Shown here piece by piece: positions 1 to 5,150 of a stretch of 6,598 bases of DNA; position 1 is the first letter of the stretch, and every line of letters starts with the position of its first letter. The notes beneath the pieces are model-generated. The model was not told the origin of the DNA and did not search any database. It saw only the letters and a program-made list of their open reading frames with translations. The position numbers and the translations under genes are program-made. Origin of the DNA: an uncultured Clostridia bacterium (GTDB lineage: Bacteria; Bacillota; Clostridia; Oscillospirales; Butyricicoccaceae); the NCBI GenBank assembly GCA_945486175.1, contig CALYTA010000064.1, positions 1-6,598 on the forward strand, read 5' to 3'.

Positions 1-9
1 GCCAGTAAT

Positions 10-49
10 CTCAACAAATTCTTTGGTTTTTCGTGTCGCTCTCGTTGAG
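10..49 (-). other. Leader RNA with inverted repeat downstream of the edge promoter
   Basis: Downstream of the edge promoter, the predicted leftward transcript contains CTCAAC (49-44) and GTTGAG (15-10), which are exact reverse complements separated by 28 bases. No start codon with a ribosome binding site is visible in 1-50, so this stretch reads as an untranslated leader. Pairing of such distant arms is seen in rRNA leaders, but six base pairs are weak evidence. Confidence 0.25.
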
Positions 50-58
50 TGCCTGAAT

Positions 59-87
59 AGAATACCATTTTTTTCGACCGTTGTCAA
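59..87 (-). promoter_or_regulatory. Strong leftward sigma-A promoter, stable-RNA type
   Basis: On the minus strand there is a perfect -35 box TTGACA (87-82), a 17-base spacer and a -10 box TATTCT (64-59). A TGG in front of the -10 makes it an extended -10. Just upstream of the -35 (about 88-110) are A-tracts resembling an UP element, which lie inside the 3' end of the araC-type gene. Transcription would start near position 52 and leave the window. An exact -35, a 17-base spacer and UP-like A-tracts are typical of rRNA or tRNA operons, so a stable RNA unit to the left is a reasonable inference, but the gene itself is not in view. Confidence 0.7.
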
Positions 88-96
88 CAACTATTT

Positions 97-915
97 TCAG
101 ATTTTTTTAAAATACTTCGGCGGGTACCCCATCACCCGCTTGAACACCCGTGCATAATAGTTTGCGTCCTCCCAGCCGACCTGCTCGCCCGCTTCGCTGA
201 CCGGGCATCCCTGCTGCAAATATATGAGTGACCGCACAACACGGCGGCGGTTGCGATATTCCACCGGGGGCAGCCCCATGACATCCTTAAAGACCTGCCG
301 GAAATACTTTTCGCTCAGATGCACCTCTTTCGCGAGCGCACCGAAGTCCATCGGCTCACACAGATGCTTTTCTATATACTGTACCGCCCACTGCACACAG
401 GCACGGCTTCCGCCGTCAATGCGGTTTGCACGCGCTTCCTGCTGCCGGTATGCACGGCGAACCGTGACCAGCACCAGCGTGAGTGCCGCGCGGCGCACCG
501 CTTCACTGTCCGCCTGCAATGCTTTTTGTTCACATAAAATCTCATCCAGCCGCTGCCGCACATAATCGGCCTGTTCTGCAGGCAGGCGGATCACACCGCT
601 GCACCGGCTGTCCTCTGCCACATCCCACAGCATCATGCGTTCCCCGGATTCCAGCTTGTCCGGCCAGCACTGGCAGTTGTAAATTTCCACTTCCCCCTGC
701 ATTTCAAAACAGTGGTCTGTATGCGGCGGCACAACGCACAGGTCTCCCGGCAGCAGCACAGTCTCGCCCGCTTCGCTCATGTGCCTGCACGAACCGCGCA
801 CGGCGAGGAACAATTCCCAGAACATATGCCTGTGCATCGGGACGGAATGCGCACTGCGGTAGACATTCACAGCCACCGCTGTATCCTCCGCCGAAAACGG
901 ATAATATCTCTCCAA
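97..915 (-). CDS. AraC-family transcriptional regulator (cupin sensor plus AraC HTH)
   Basis: A 272-residue one-domain-sensor regulator. The N-terminal half is a cupin-type effector domain with the family pattern MHRH (27-30) followed by E34 and a PGD..VVPPHTDH stretch (56-68). The C-terminal ~100 residues (about 172-272) are the double helix-turn-helix of AraC/XylS: helix pair one around 192-212 and pair two around 238-260, ending in GYPPKYFKK. The open frame continues upstream to 1302, but that would run through the neighbouring gene. An ATG at 996 lacks a Shine-Dalgarno. TTG at 915 has GGGAGG eight bases upstream, gives the usual family length and frees a 132-base divergent promoter region. 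It most likely activates the divergent URO-D-like gene. The inducer cannot be told from sequence. No terminator follows, and its 3' end overlaps a strong promoter pointing the same way. Confidence 0.9.
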   Translation of the reverse strand: MERYYPFSAEDTAVAVNVYRSAHSVPMHRHMFWELFLAVRGSCRHMSEAGETVLLPGDLCVVPPHTDHCFEMQGEVEIYNCQCWPDKLESGERMMLWDVAEDSRCSGVIRLPAEQADYVRQRLDEILCEQKALQADSEAVRRAALTLVLVTVRRAYRQQEARANRIDGGSRACVQWAVQYIEKHLCEPMDFGALAKEVHLSEKYFRQVFKDVMGLPPVEYRNRRRVVRSLIYLQQGCPVSEAGEQVGWEDANYYARVFKRVMGYPPKYFKKI

Positions 916-923
916 ACCGATCG

Positions 924-929
924 CCTCCC
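924..929 (-). promoter_or_regulatory. Ribosome binding site that fixes a TTG start
   Basis: GGGAGG on the minus strand lies eight bases before TTG at 915. It is the only good Shine-Dalgarno near any in-frame start of the AraC-type gene; the ATG at 996 is preceded by a sequence without one. This decides the start. Confidence 0.7.
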
Positions 930-938
930 GATGTGTGA

Positions 939-971
939 ATTGTGCGATTCCACCTGTATATTGTGCTAACC
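939..971 (+). promoter_or_regulatory. Candidate AraC-type direct-repeat operator
   Basis: ATTGTGC occurs at 939-945 and again at 960-966, in the same orientation and exactly 21 bp apart, and further matches (A and C) follow each copy, giving ATTGTGCNANNC twice. AraC-family monomers classically bind direct half-sites about 21 bp apart, with the proximal one touching the -35 region. Here the proximal copy (960-971) overlaps the expected -35 position (968-973) of the rightward promoter by four bases. The match in layout is seen directly; binding by the adjacent regulator is inferred. Confidence 0.5.
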
Positions 972-987
972 GAGGGCGCACCGCGCA

Positions 988-996
988 TGCTATCAT
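988..996 (+). promoter_or_regulatory. Extended -10 promoter of the URO-D-like gene
   Basis: TGCTATCAT is an extended -10 (TGN plus TATCAT, five of six to consensus). No recognisable -35 lies 17 bases upstream (968-973 reads AACCGA), as expected for an activator-dependent promoter. Transcription would start near 1003, leaving a leader of about 45 bases. The reverse complement also contains TATGAT, so a leftward -10 for the regulator gene is possible, but it has no -35. Confidence 0.4.
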
Positions 997-1047
997 AAAG
1001 CTACAGAAACGAACCAGCGTGAGCCTGTCATATAAGGAGGAAAAGCT

Positions 1048-2259
1048 ATGAATTGCAGAGAACGCGAGCTGAAAACCCTGTCGTTTTCCAACGAAGGCCT
1101 TGACCGCGGCGCGGTCATCGAGAGCATGTACCCCTGGGACAAAACGGTAAAGGCATGGGATGAACAGGGCCTGAAAACCGGTTTTCTCGACAAGGTGCAC
1201 TTTGCCACGCTGCCCACTGACAACCTCTATGCGAACAATGCGCCGTATGAGCCATGGGAATACTACTATAATACCATGATGACCGAGCCGGTCTTTGCAC
1301 ATGAGCAGGCACTCGGCCTTGACCCGGTCAAGCGCATCTGCTTCCGCATTCCGTTTATCTCCTTCGACGAAGAAATTTTAGAAGACACCGATGACTACAC
1401 CATCCGCCGCGACCGCGACGGCTGGACACGCAAATATCCGAAGAACGACGGCCTCGTCGAGGACATCCGTCCGGTCGTCGAGGATGAAGATGACTGGGAA
1501 GCGCTTAAGGCGCATACGCAGGAAATGCTGGACCGCTGGTGCACGCCGGAAAATATGGAAAAAGCATATGGCAAATACCGCGAAGGCTCTGCCAGCGGTG
1601 AATATTCCGTCCGCCTGCGCTTACAGGGCTTTTTCTGGTGCCCGCGCGACCTGCTCGGCATCGAAGCGCACATGATGGCGTATTATGACTATCCGGAAAT
1701 GCTCGAAGACATCGCGCGCTTCCAGCTGGATGTCTACAAGCAGCAGCTGGACGGCATCCTGAAAATCGTCCAGCCGAGCACGGTATTCTTTGAAGAAGAC
1801 CTGTCCGGCAAAAACGGCCCGATGATCTCGCCCGCCTGCTTTGACGAATTCATCACGCCGTGCTATCAGGAAATCATCCCGTTCCTCAAGGAGCGCGGCG
1901 CAGGCCAGGTCTTCCTTGACACAGACGGTGACTTCACGCTGCTCATCCCGCAGTTTATGAAGGCAGGCCTGGACGGCCTGCTGCCCATCGATGTCAATGC
2001 CGGCGTAGATATTGTCAAAGTCCGCGAGCAGTTCCCGACATTGAAATTCTGGGGCGGCTTCAACAAGCTCGCCATCATCGACGGCCCGGAAGCGATTGAA
2101 GCCGAGTTCAAGCGCCTCGAACCGGTCATCCGCCAGGGCGGCTGCATCATCTGCACGGACCATCAGGCTGCTCCGCACACCCCGCTCACAAATTACCAGT
2201 ATTACATCCGCCGCCTGAAGGAAGTCATGTCCGAATGGCGCGGTGAAAACGCAAACTGA
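1048..2259 (+). CDS. Uroporphyrinogen decarboxylase (URO-D) fold protein, methyltransferase-like
   Basis: A 403-residue soluble protein with AAGGAGG seven bases before its ATG. The second half carries the hallmarks of the URO-D/MtaA/CmuA superfamily: FFEEDLSGKNGPMISPACFDEFITP (about 247-271, shown in part as EEDLSGKNGPMISP), then GQVFLDTDGDFTLLIPQFMKAGLDG in which D291-T-D293-G-D295 sits where MtaA-type enzymes have HxCG, then KFWGGFNK (333-340), and CIICTDH...PHTPL (366-380) near the C terminus. The arginine-rich N-terminal substrate motif of true HemE (FMRQAGR type) is absent and the protein is longer than HemE, so it is unlikely to make coproporphyrinogen. Relatives transfer methyl groups to or from corrinoid or thiol carriers, but no corrinoid protein gene is adjacent. 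The substrate is unknown. Its divergent AraC-type neighbour suggests induction by a small molecule. Confidence 0.85.
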   Translation: MNCRERELKTLSFSNEGLDRGAVIESMYPWDKTVKAWDEQGLKTGFLDKVHFATLPTDNLYANNAPYEPWEYYYNTMMTEPVFAHEQALGLDPVKRICFRIPFISFDEEILEDTDDYTIRRDRDGWTRKYPKNDGLVEDIRPVVEDEDDWEALKAHTQEMLDRWCTPENMEKAYGKYREGSASGEYSVRLRLQGFFWCPRDLLGIEAHMMAYYDYPEMLEDIARFQLDVYKQQLDGILKIVQPSTVFFEEDLSGKNGPMISPACFDEFITPCYQEIIPFLKERGAGQVFLDTDGDFTLLIPQFMKAGLDGLLPIDVNAGVDIVKVREQFPTLKFWGGFNKLAIIDGPEAIEAEFKRLEPVIRQGGCIICTDHQAAPHTPLTNYQYYIRRLKEVMSEWRGENAN

Positions 2260-2266
2260 CCCCCGG

Positions 2267-2297
2267 AGCTCCCTCGAAAGAGGGAGCTTTTTTTATT
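2267..2297 (+). terminator. Intrinsic terminator of the URO-D-like gene
   Basis: A perfect 9-bp stem AGCTCCCTC / GAGGGAGCT (2267-2275 and 2280-2288) closes a GAAA tetraloop and is followed by seven Ts, eight bases after the stop codon. The T-run contains the stop codon of the convergent luxS gene. In the opposite direction the hairpin is followed by GC-rich sequence, so it is a poor terminator for luxS. Confidence 0.93.
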
Positions 2298-2754
2298 CCG
2301 GATACACCAGCTGTGCCGGTGTCCAGTCCGCAAGCACATCGCGCATCTTTTCCGCCATGCGCTTCGCGCCCTCCAGATCATGCGACAGATAGTTGCCGCA
2401 TTCCGCCTTTGCGGAACCCGGAATGGTCCCTTCAAAATCGCAGATAAACTGCATGGTCTCACGCACCAGTGCAATTGCCGTTTCCTGCGCCATCGTGTCG
2501 CGCACGAGGAAATAAAATCCGGTGCGGCAGCCCATCGGGCCGCAGTATACAATTTCATCGCTGTATTTCGTATTGCGCACATAGGTCGCAAACAGGTGTT
2601 CAAACGTATGCAGCGCAGGCGGGTCGAGGTATTCGCCGTGGTTCGGCTTTACCATGCGGATGTCATAGGTGATGACATCGCCGTCCACGCGGGACGTATA
2701 CATTCCCTCGGTGAGGGTATCATGATTGATGCAAAAGCTTGCAATTCGTTTCAT
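2293..2754 (-). CDS. luxS: S-ribosylhomocysteine lyase LuxS
   Basis: A 153-residue cytosolic metalloenzyme that cleaves S-ribosylhomocysteine to homocysteine and 4,5-dihydroxy-2,3-pentanedione, the AI-2 precursor. The full active site is present: the metal ligands H49 and H53 in HTFEHLFATYVRN with general base E52, the catalytic cysteine C76 in GPMGCRTGFY, and the third metal ligand C119 in AECGNYLSHDLEGAK. Length matches the family. The open frame extends 19 codons upstream to 2811, but the ATG at 2754 begins the conserved MKRIASFxxNHDTL start and has AGGAG eight bases before it, and the promoter lies upstream of it. It diverges from mtnN, whose product supplies its substrate. Its TAA stop sits inside the T-run of the convergent terminator. 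Confidence 0.98.
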   Translation of the reverse strand: MKRIASFCINHDTLTEGMYTSRVDGDVITYDIRMVKPNHGEYLDPPALHTFEHLFATYVRNTKYSDEIVYCGPMGCRTGFYFLVRDTMAQETAIALVRETMQFICDFEGTIPGSAKAECGNYLSHDLEGAKRMAEKMRDVLADWTPAQLVYPE

Positions 2755-2781
2755 ATTTTTTGCTCCTGTTGTTTTTTCTCC

Positions 2782-2811
2782 ATTATACGGTATTCTCATT
2801 GACGAATGCAA
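2782..2811 (-). promoter_or_regulatory. luxS promoter
   Basis: On the minus strand a -35 box TTGCAT (2811-2806) and a perfect -10 box TATAAT (2787-2782) are separated by 18 bases. The start would be near 2775, giving a short leader of about 21 bases before the luxS ATG. The box pair is interlocked with the mtnN promoter: the mtnN -35 (2799-2804) lies inside this spacer. Confidence 0.75.
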
Positions 2812-2827
2812 CCCCGCTTTTTATAAT
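2799..2827 (+). promoter_or_regulatory. mtnN promoter
   Basis: A -35 box TTGACG (2799-2804), a 17-base spacer and a perfect -10 box TATAAT (2822-2827) give a near-consensus sigma-A promoter. The start would be near 2834, with a leader of about 37 bases, too short for a known riboswitch. The luxS -35 lies inside this spacer. Confidence 0.85.
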
Positions 2828-2870
2828 AGGTAGAGCAGCAAAATTTACCGCAAAGAAAGGAACATTACCT

Positions 2871-3578
2871 ATGAAATGGGGAATTCTCGGCGCACTGGAC
2901 GCCGAAATTGAACTGATCCGCAAGCACATGGATATCAAGCGCGAAACACCGCTGTTCGGCACGGTCTTTTATGAAGGCACTGTATCCGGGCATGAAGTCG
3001 TGCTCGTCTGCTGCGGTGTCGGCAAGGTCAATGCCGCAGTCTGCGCCGCCACCGTCTGTGACAAATTCGGTGCGGACTGCATTGTCAATGTCGGCATCGC
3101 GGGCGCTATGGCGCACGGCCTGCGTATTCTCGATGTGGTCATCAGCAGTGAGACCGGCTTCCACGACCAGGACGAGGTCATGCTGAAATACTATCCGCAG
3201 CGCGCGTTTTTCCCGGCAGATGAAGGGCTTGCGGCATTGTGCGGGCGCGCCTGTGAAGCCATTCCGGAAATGGCTGGCCGTTACCGCCGCGGACGCATTG
3301 TCTCCGGCGACCAGTTTATCAGCGACGCGCAGACCAAGCAGTCGATCAATGACCGCTTCGCACCCGCCTGTGTCGAGATGGAAGGCGCAGCCGTCGGCCA
3401 TGCGGCATTCATGTTTGACAAGCCGTATCTGGTCATCCGCACCATGTCGGACGCAGCCGATGATGCTGCCGATGAGACCTATGACAACTTTATCGAGGAA
3501 GCCGCACGCACCTCTGCCACACTGATTCTGAAAATGCTGGAGCTGTCCGACACAGAAACGTCACCATTCCGCGGTTGA
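2871..3578 (+). CDS. mtnN: 5'-methylthioadenosine/S-adenosylhomocysteine nucleosidase
   Basis: A 235-residue cytosolic enzyme (MtnN, also Pfs) that removes adenine from S-adenosylhomocysteine and methylthioadenosine. The first reaction makes S-ribosylhomocysteine, the LuxS substrate. It begins MKWGILGALDAEIELI, with E12 matching the E. coli active-site glutamate. VNVGIAGAM (72-80) and SGDQFISD (145-152) are family motifs, and CVEMEGAAV holds M170 and E171. R190, S193 and catalytic D194 lie in VIRTMSDAAD. These last five are offset by a constant three from E. coli M173, E174, R193, S196 and D197, so the enzyme should be active. The open frame extends back to 2739 across the divergent luxS start; ATG 2871 begins the conserved N terminus and follows AAAGG ten bases away. 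Together with luxS it makes a complete two-step SAH recycling module. Confidence 0.97.
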   Translation: MKWGILGALDAEIELIRKHMDIKRETPLFGTVFYEGTVSGHEVVLVCCGVGKVNAAVCAATVCDKFGADCIVNVGIAGAMAHGLRILDVVISSETGFHDQDEVMLKYYPQRAFFPADEGLAALCGRACEAIPEMAGRYRRGRIVSGDQFISDAQTKQSINDRFAPACVEMEGAAVGHAAFMFDKPYLVIRTMSDAADDAADETYDNFIEEAARTSATLILKMLELSDTETSPFRG

Positions 3579-3603
3579 ACCGCTCCGCAAAGTGTGTTAC
3601 ACT
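3575..3603 (+). promoter_or_regulatory. Candidate promoter for the zinc-ribbon gene
   Basis: TTGAAC (3575-3580), a 17-base spacer and TACACT (3598-3603) preceded by TG make a moderate extended-10 promoter that overlaps the mtnN stop codon. Two short palindromes sit on the boxes: GCGGTTGAACCGC (3571-3583) over the -35 and AGTGTGTTACACT (3591-3603) over the -10, with centres 20 bp apart. No intrinsic terminator separates mtnN from the next gene, so read-through from mtnN may also contribute. Confidence 0.45.
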
Positions 3604-3642
3604 GGTACTATTCCAGAAAACAGTGAAGGAGACTCTAATAGA

Positions 3643-3936
3643 ATGAAAATCTGCCAGTACTGCGGCAACCGCATTGAAGACGGTGAGACGGCATGCCCGG
3701 TCTGCCATCGTCCGATTCAGGAGGATTTCACCATTCCACAGCACCCGGAAAACCGTCCTCTGTGGAAATGGCTGTGCATTTTCTGTGCCGCTGCGGCGGC
3801 TGCGTTCCTGATTGTCTGTATCCGTGAGCTGGCCGTCATGGGTTTGACACGTGCCTGTCTCGGTGATTTCGCATTTTTTGCGCTCTGCGCAGGCATCAGT
3901 GCGATTTTCGGCTTTTTCTATCACCGTTCTGTCTGA
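3643..3936 (+). CDS. Zinc-ribbon protein with two membrane helices
   Basis: A 97-residue protein with an N-terminal zinc ribbon, CQYC (4-7) and CPVC (18-21), followed by a short linker and two hydrophobic segments (about 42-60 and 74-93). It is therefore expected to sit in the cytoplasmic membrane with the metal knuckle probably in the cytosol. I chose ATG 3643 because AAGGAGA lies ten bases upstream and the conserved MKICxYCGN start follows; the frame begins earlier at 3592 without a ribosome site. The next gene's AGGAGG begins directly after the stop codon, so the two are co-transcribed. Small zinc-ribbon membrane proteins of this kind are common in Firmicutes and have no agreed function. 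No specific role is claimed. Confidence 0.85.
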   Translation: MKICQYCGNRIEDGETACPVCHRPIQEDFTIPQHPENRPLWKWLCIFCAAAAAAFLIVCIRELAVMGLTRACLGDFAFFALCAGISAIFGFFYHRSV

Positions 3937-3951
3937 CAGGAGGTACAAATC

Positions 3952-4320
3952 ATGTCTGCTATTGTATTTTCCCTTGTCCTCATCGCGGTTATCGCGTTTG
4001 GACTGTGGTATTTTGAGCGCTATTTTGCGCGCAAGCCGAGCCGCAATGCCGGACTTGTCATGCCGGTCGCATTCTTTATCATTTCAGTTGTGGCAATCAT
4101 CCAGTCCGCACCGGCGGTCTTTTCTGAAATGGCTGAAACCGGCGGAATCGGCGGTGCCATTCTGACACTGGTGCTGTCGTTTGTCATTATCAATCTGCCC
4201 ACGCTGTTTGTCTATGTGGTGTATTACCGCACGCGCCGCAAGATGGGGGAAGAACGCCCGTGGCCGCTGCGCCCGCGCACCGATGGCAATGCAGCCAATT
4301 CCAAAAAACGCAAACCGTGA
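3952..4320 (+). CDS. Small membrane protein with three predicted helices, unknown function
   Basis: A 122-residue protein I do not recognise. Three hydrophobic segments are visible at about 2-20, 35-52 and 67-93. The loop after helix one is basic (FERYFARKPSR) and the tail after helix three is strongly basic (YYRTRRKMGEERPW ... SKKRKP). By the positive-inside rule the C terminus should face the cytosol. AGGAGG ends eight bases before the ATG, and the gap to the preceding zinc-ribbon gene is only 15 bases, so the pair forms a short operon. An intrinsic terminator follows the stop codon within seven bases. The two proteins may act together at the membrane, but nothing in the sequence shows how. 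Confidence 0.8.
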   Translation: MSAIVFSLVLIAVIAFGLWYFERYFARKPSRNAGLVMPVAFFIISVVAIIQSAPAVFSEMAETGGIGGAILTLVLSFVIINLPTLFVYVVYYRTRRKMGEERPWPLRPRTDGNAANSKKRKP

Positions 4321-4326
4321 CCCGTG

Positions 4327-4363
4327 ATCCGTCCCGCGCAGCGCCGTGGGGCGGATATTTTTT
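4327..4363 (+). terminator. Intrinsic terminator after the small membrane-protein pair
   Basis: ATCCGTCCC (4327-4335) pairs with GGGGCGGAT (4348-4356) in a 9-bp stem containing one G-U pair, around a 12-base loop. Six Ts follow (4358-4363). It ends only eight bases before the ribosome binding site of the next gene in the same direction, so it could be a partial or conditional terminator for that gene. Confidence 0.75.
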
Positions 4364-4370
4364 CCTTCCG

Positions 4371-4376
4371 AGGAGG
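4371..4376 (+). promoter_or_regulatory. Ribosome binding site that fixes a TTG start
   Basis: AGGAGG nine bases before TTG 4386. The ATG at 4378 lies directly after it but is in the wrong frame and too close. The only upstream in-frame ATG (4260) overlaps the previous gene by 61 bases, so TTG is the likely start. Confidence 0.7.
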
Positions 4377-4385
4377 GATGTTCCG

Positions 4386-5129
4386 TTGTTCTTTACCTAT
4401 GCCGCCGATCTCCCGCCGGATGTGGGATTTTCCTTGTTTTCCGCGCCGCATCTCTGTGCGCTCGCAGCCATCGCCCTGCTGTGCTTTGTCTGTGCGCGCC
4501 GCTTCCGCGCGGCGCAGGCACCGGCGCGTCGGCACGTCACGCAGGCACTCGGTCTCACCATTGTGGTACTGGATATTGTGCGCACGGTTGTATACCACGA
4601 TATGGGCTGCATGAATGTTTATGAGCTGCCGCTGCATTTATGCGGCATGGCGGTGTATTTGTGCGCCATCCACAGCCTGTGGAAACCGGACTGGCTGGGC
4701 CAGGTGCTGTATGCACTGTGCCTGCCGGGCGCCTGTTCGGCATTGCTGTTCCCCGACTGGACGATGTATCCATTTTTCAGCTTTGTATCGCTGCACAGCT
4801 TTGCCGCCCACGGGCTGATTGTGCTGTATATCGTCCTGCAAACCGCAGGCGGCACCATCCGCCCGCGCCTGTCCGCGGTGTGGAAGCCGGTGCTGTTTCT
4901 GTGCGTTGTCGTCCCGCCGGTGGCCTGGTTCGATATCCGCTTTCAGGCAAATTATATGTTTTTGCAGCTGCCGTCCCCCGGTTCGCCGCTGGTATTTCTC
5001 GCACAGCTTGCAGGCGGAAGCCATGCAGGGTATCTGGTGCTGTTTGCCCTCGTGATTTTCTGTGTGATGGTGCTCATGGATGTGCCGTTTTCACTCGCAT
5101 ACAGGCAGAAAAACAGCCGGTCAGTCTGA
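4386..5129 (+). CDS. YwaF/TIGR02206-type integral membrane protein
   Basis: A 247-residue polytopic membrane protein starting at TTG. Hydrophobic segments lie near 22-37, 54-70, 85-97, 104-121, 130-153, 166-182, 202-209 and 215-234. Family-like motifs are FSAPHL (18-23), ELPLHLC (80-86), the FPD at 122-124, the HG at 142-143 and FQANYMFL (187-194) after the WFD at 181-183. These conserved polar and charged residues placed within membrane segments are what I associate with the YwaF/TIGR02206 group, distantly related to eukaryotic TMEM164. No biochemical role is established for the bacterial members that I know of. Length fits the group. It follows an intrinsic terminator by 22 bases, and no clear promoter fits in between, so expression may depend on read-through. 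Its last codons form one arm of the downstream hairpin. Confidence 0.8.
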   Translation: MFFTYAADLPPDVGFSLFSAPHLCALAAIALLCFVCARRFRAAQAPARRHVTQALGLTIVVLDIVRTVVYHDMGCMNVYELPLHLCGMAVYLCAIHSLWKPDWLGQVLYALCLPGACSALLFPDWTMYPFFSFVSLHSFAAHGLIVLYIVLQTAGGTIRPRLSAVWKPVLFLCVVVPPVAWFDIRFQANYMFLQLPSPGSPLVFLAQLAGGSHAGYLVLFALVIFCVMVLMDVPFSLAYRQKNSRSV

Positions 5130-5150
5130 CCGGCTGTTTCTGATTTATTT
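5109..5150. terminator. Bidirectional terminator between convergent genes
   Basis: A perfect 13-bp inverted repeat, AAACAGCCGGTCA (5111-5123) and TGACCGGCTGTTT (5127-5139), with a three-base loop. Leftward it is followed by TTTTT, which serves the PadR operon. Rightward it is followed by a looser T-rich stretch, which serves the YwaF-type gene. The hairpin includes that gene's last codons and its TGA stop. Confidence 0.88.

Noticed and set aside
80..91. Short palindrome GTTGT-CA-ACAAC as an operator
   Set aside because: It overlaps the -35 box and arises largely from the TTGACA consensus; the arms are too short to support a separate site.
483..938. 151-codon rightward open frame antisense to the AraC-type gene
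   Set aside because: The opposite strand has full cupin and AraC helix-turn-helix motifs, while this frame has no domain or ribosome site.
994..996. ATG at 996 as the start of the AraC-type gene
   Set aside because: It has no Shine-Dalgarno and would put the divergent promoter and the direct repeats inside the coding region.
1621..2178. 185-codon open frame antisense to the URO-D-like gene
   Set aside because: It is a shadow produced by codon bias: no ribosome site, no recognisable domain, and the sense strand encodes a clear family protein.
2828..2870. Possible SAH or SAM riboswitch in the mtnN leader
   Set aside because: The leader is only about 37 bases and shows no conserved structure of those classes.
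3571..3583. Hairpin at the end of mtnN as an intrinsic terminator
   Set aside because: The stem is only five to six pairs and no T-run follows, so it was not called a terminator; it is noted as a possible operator instead.
4640..5143. 167-codon open frame in another frame of the YwaF-type gene
   Set aside because: It lies wholly within that gene apart from the last few codons, lacks a ribosome site, and its composition is Arg/Pro/Ala-rich as expected of a frame-shifted shadow.
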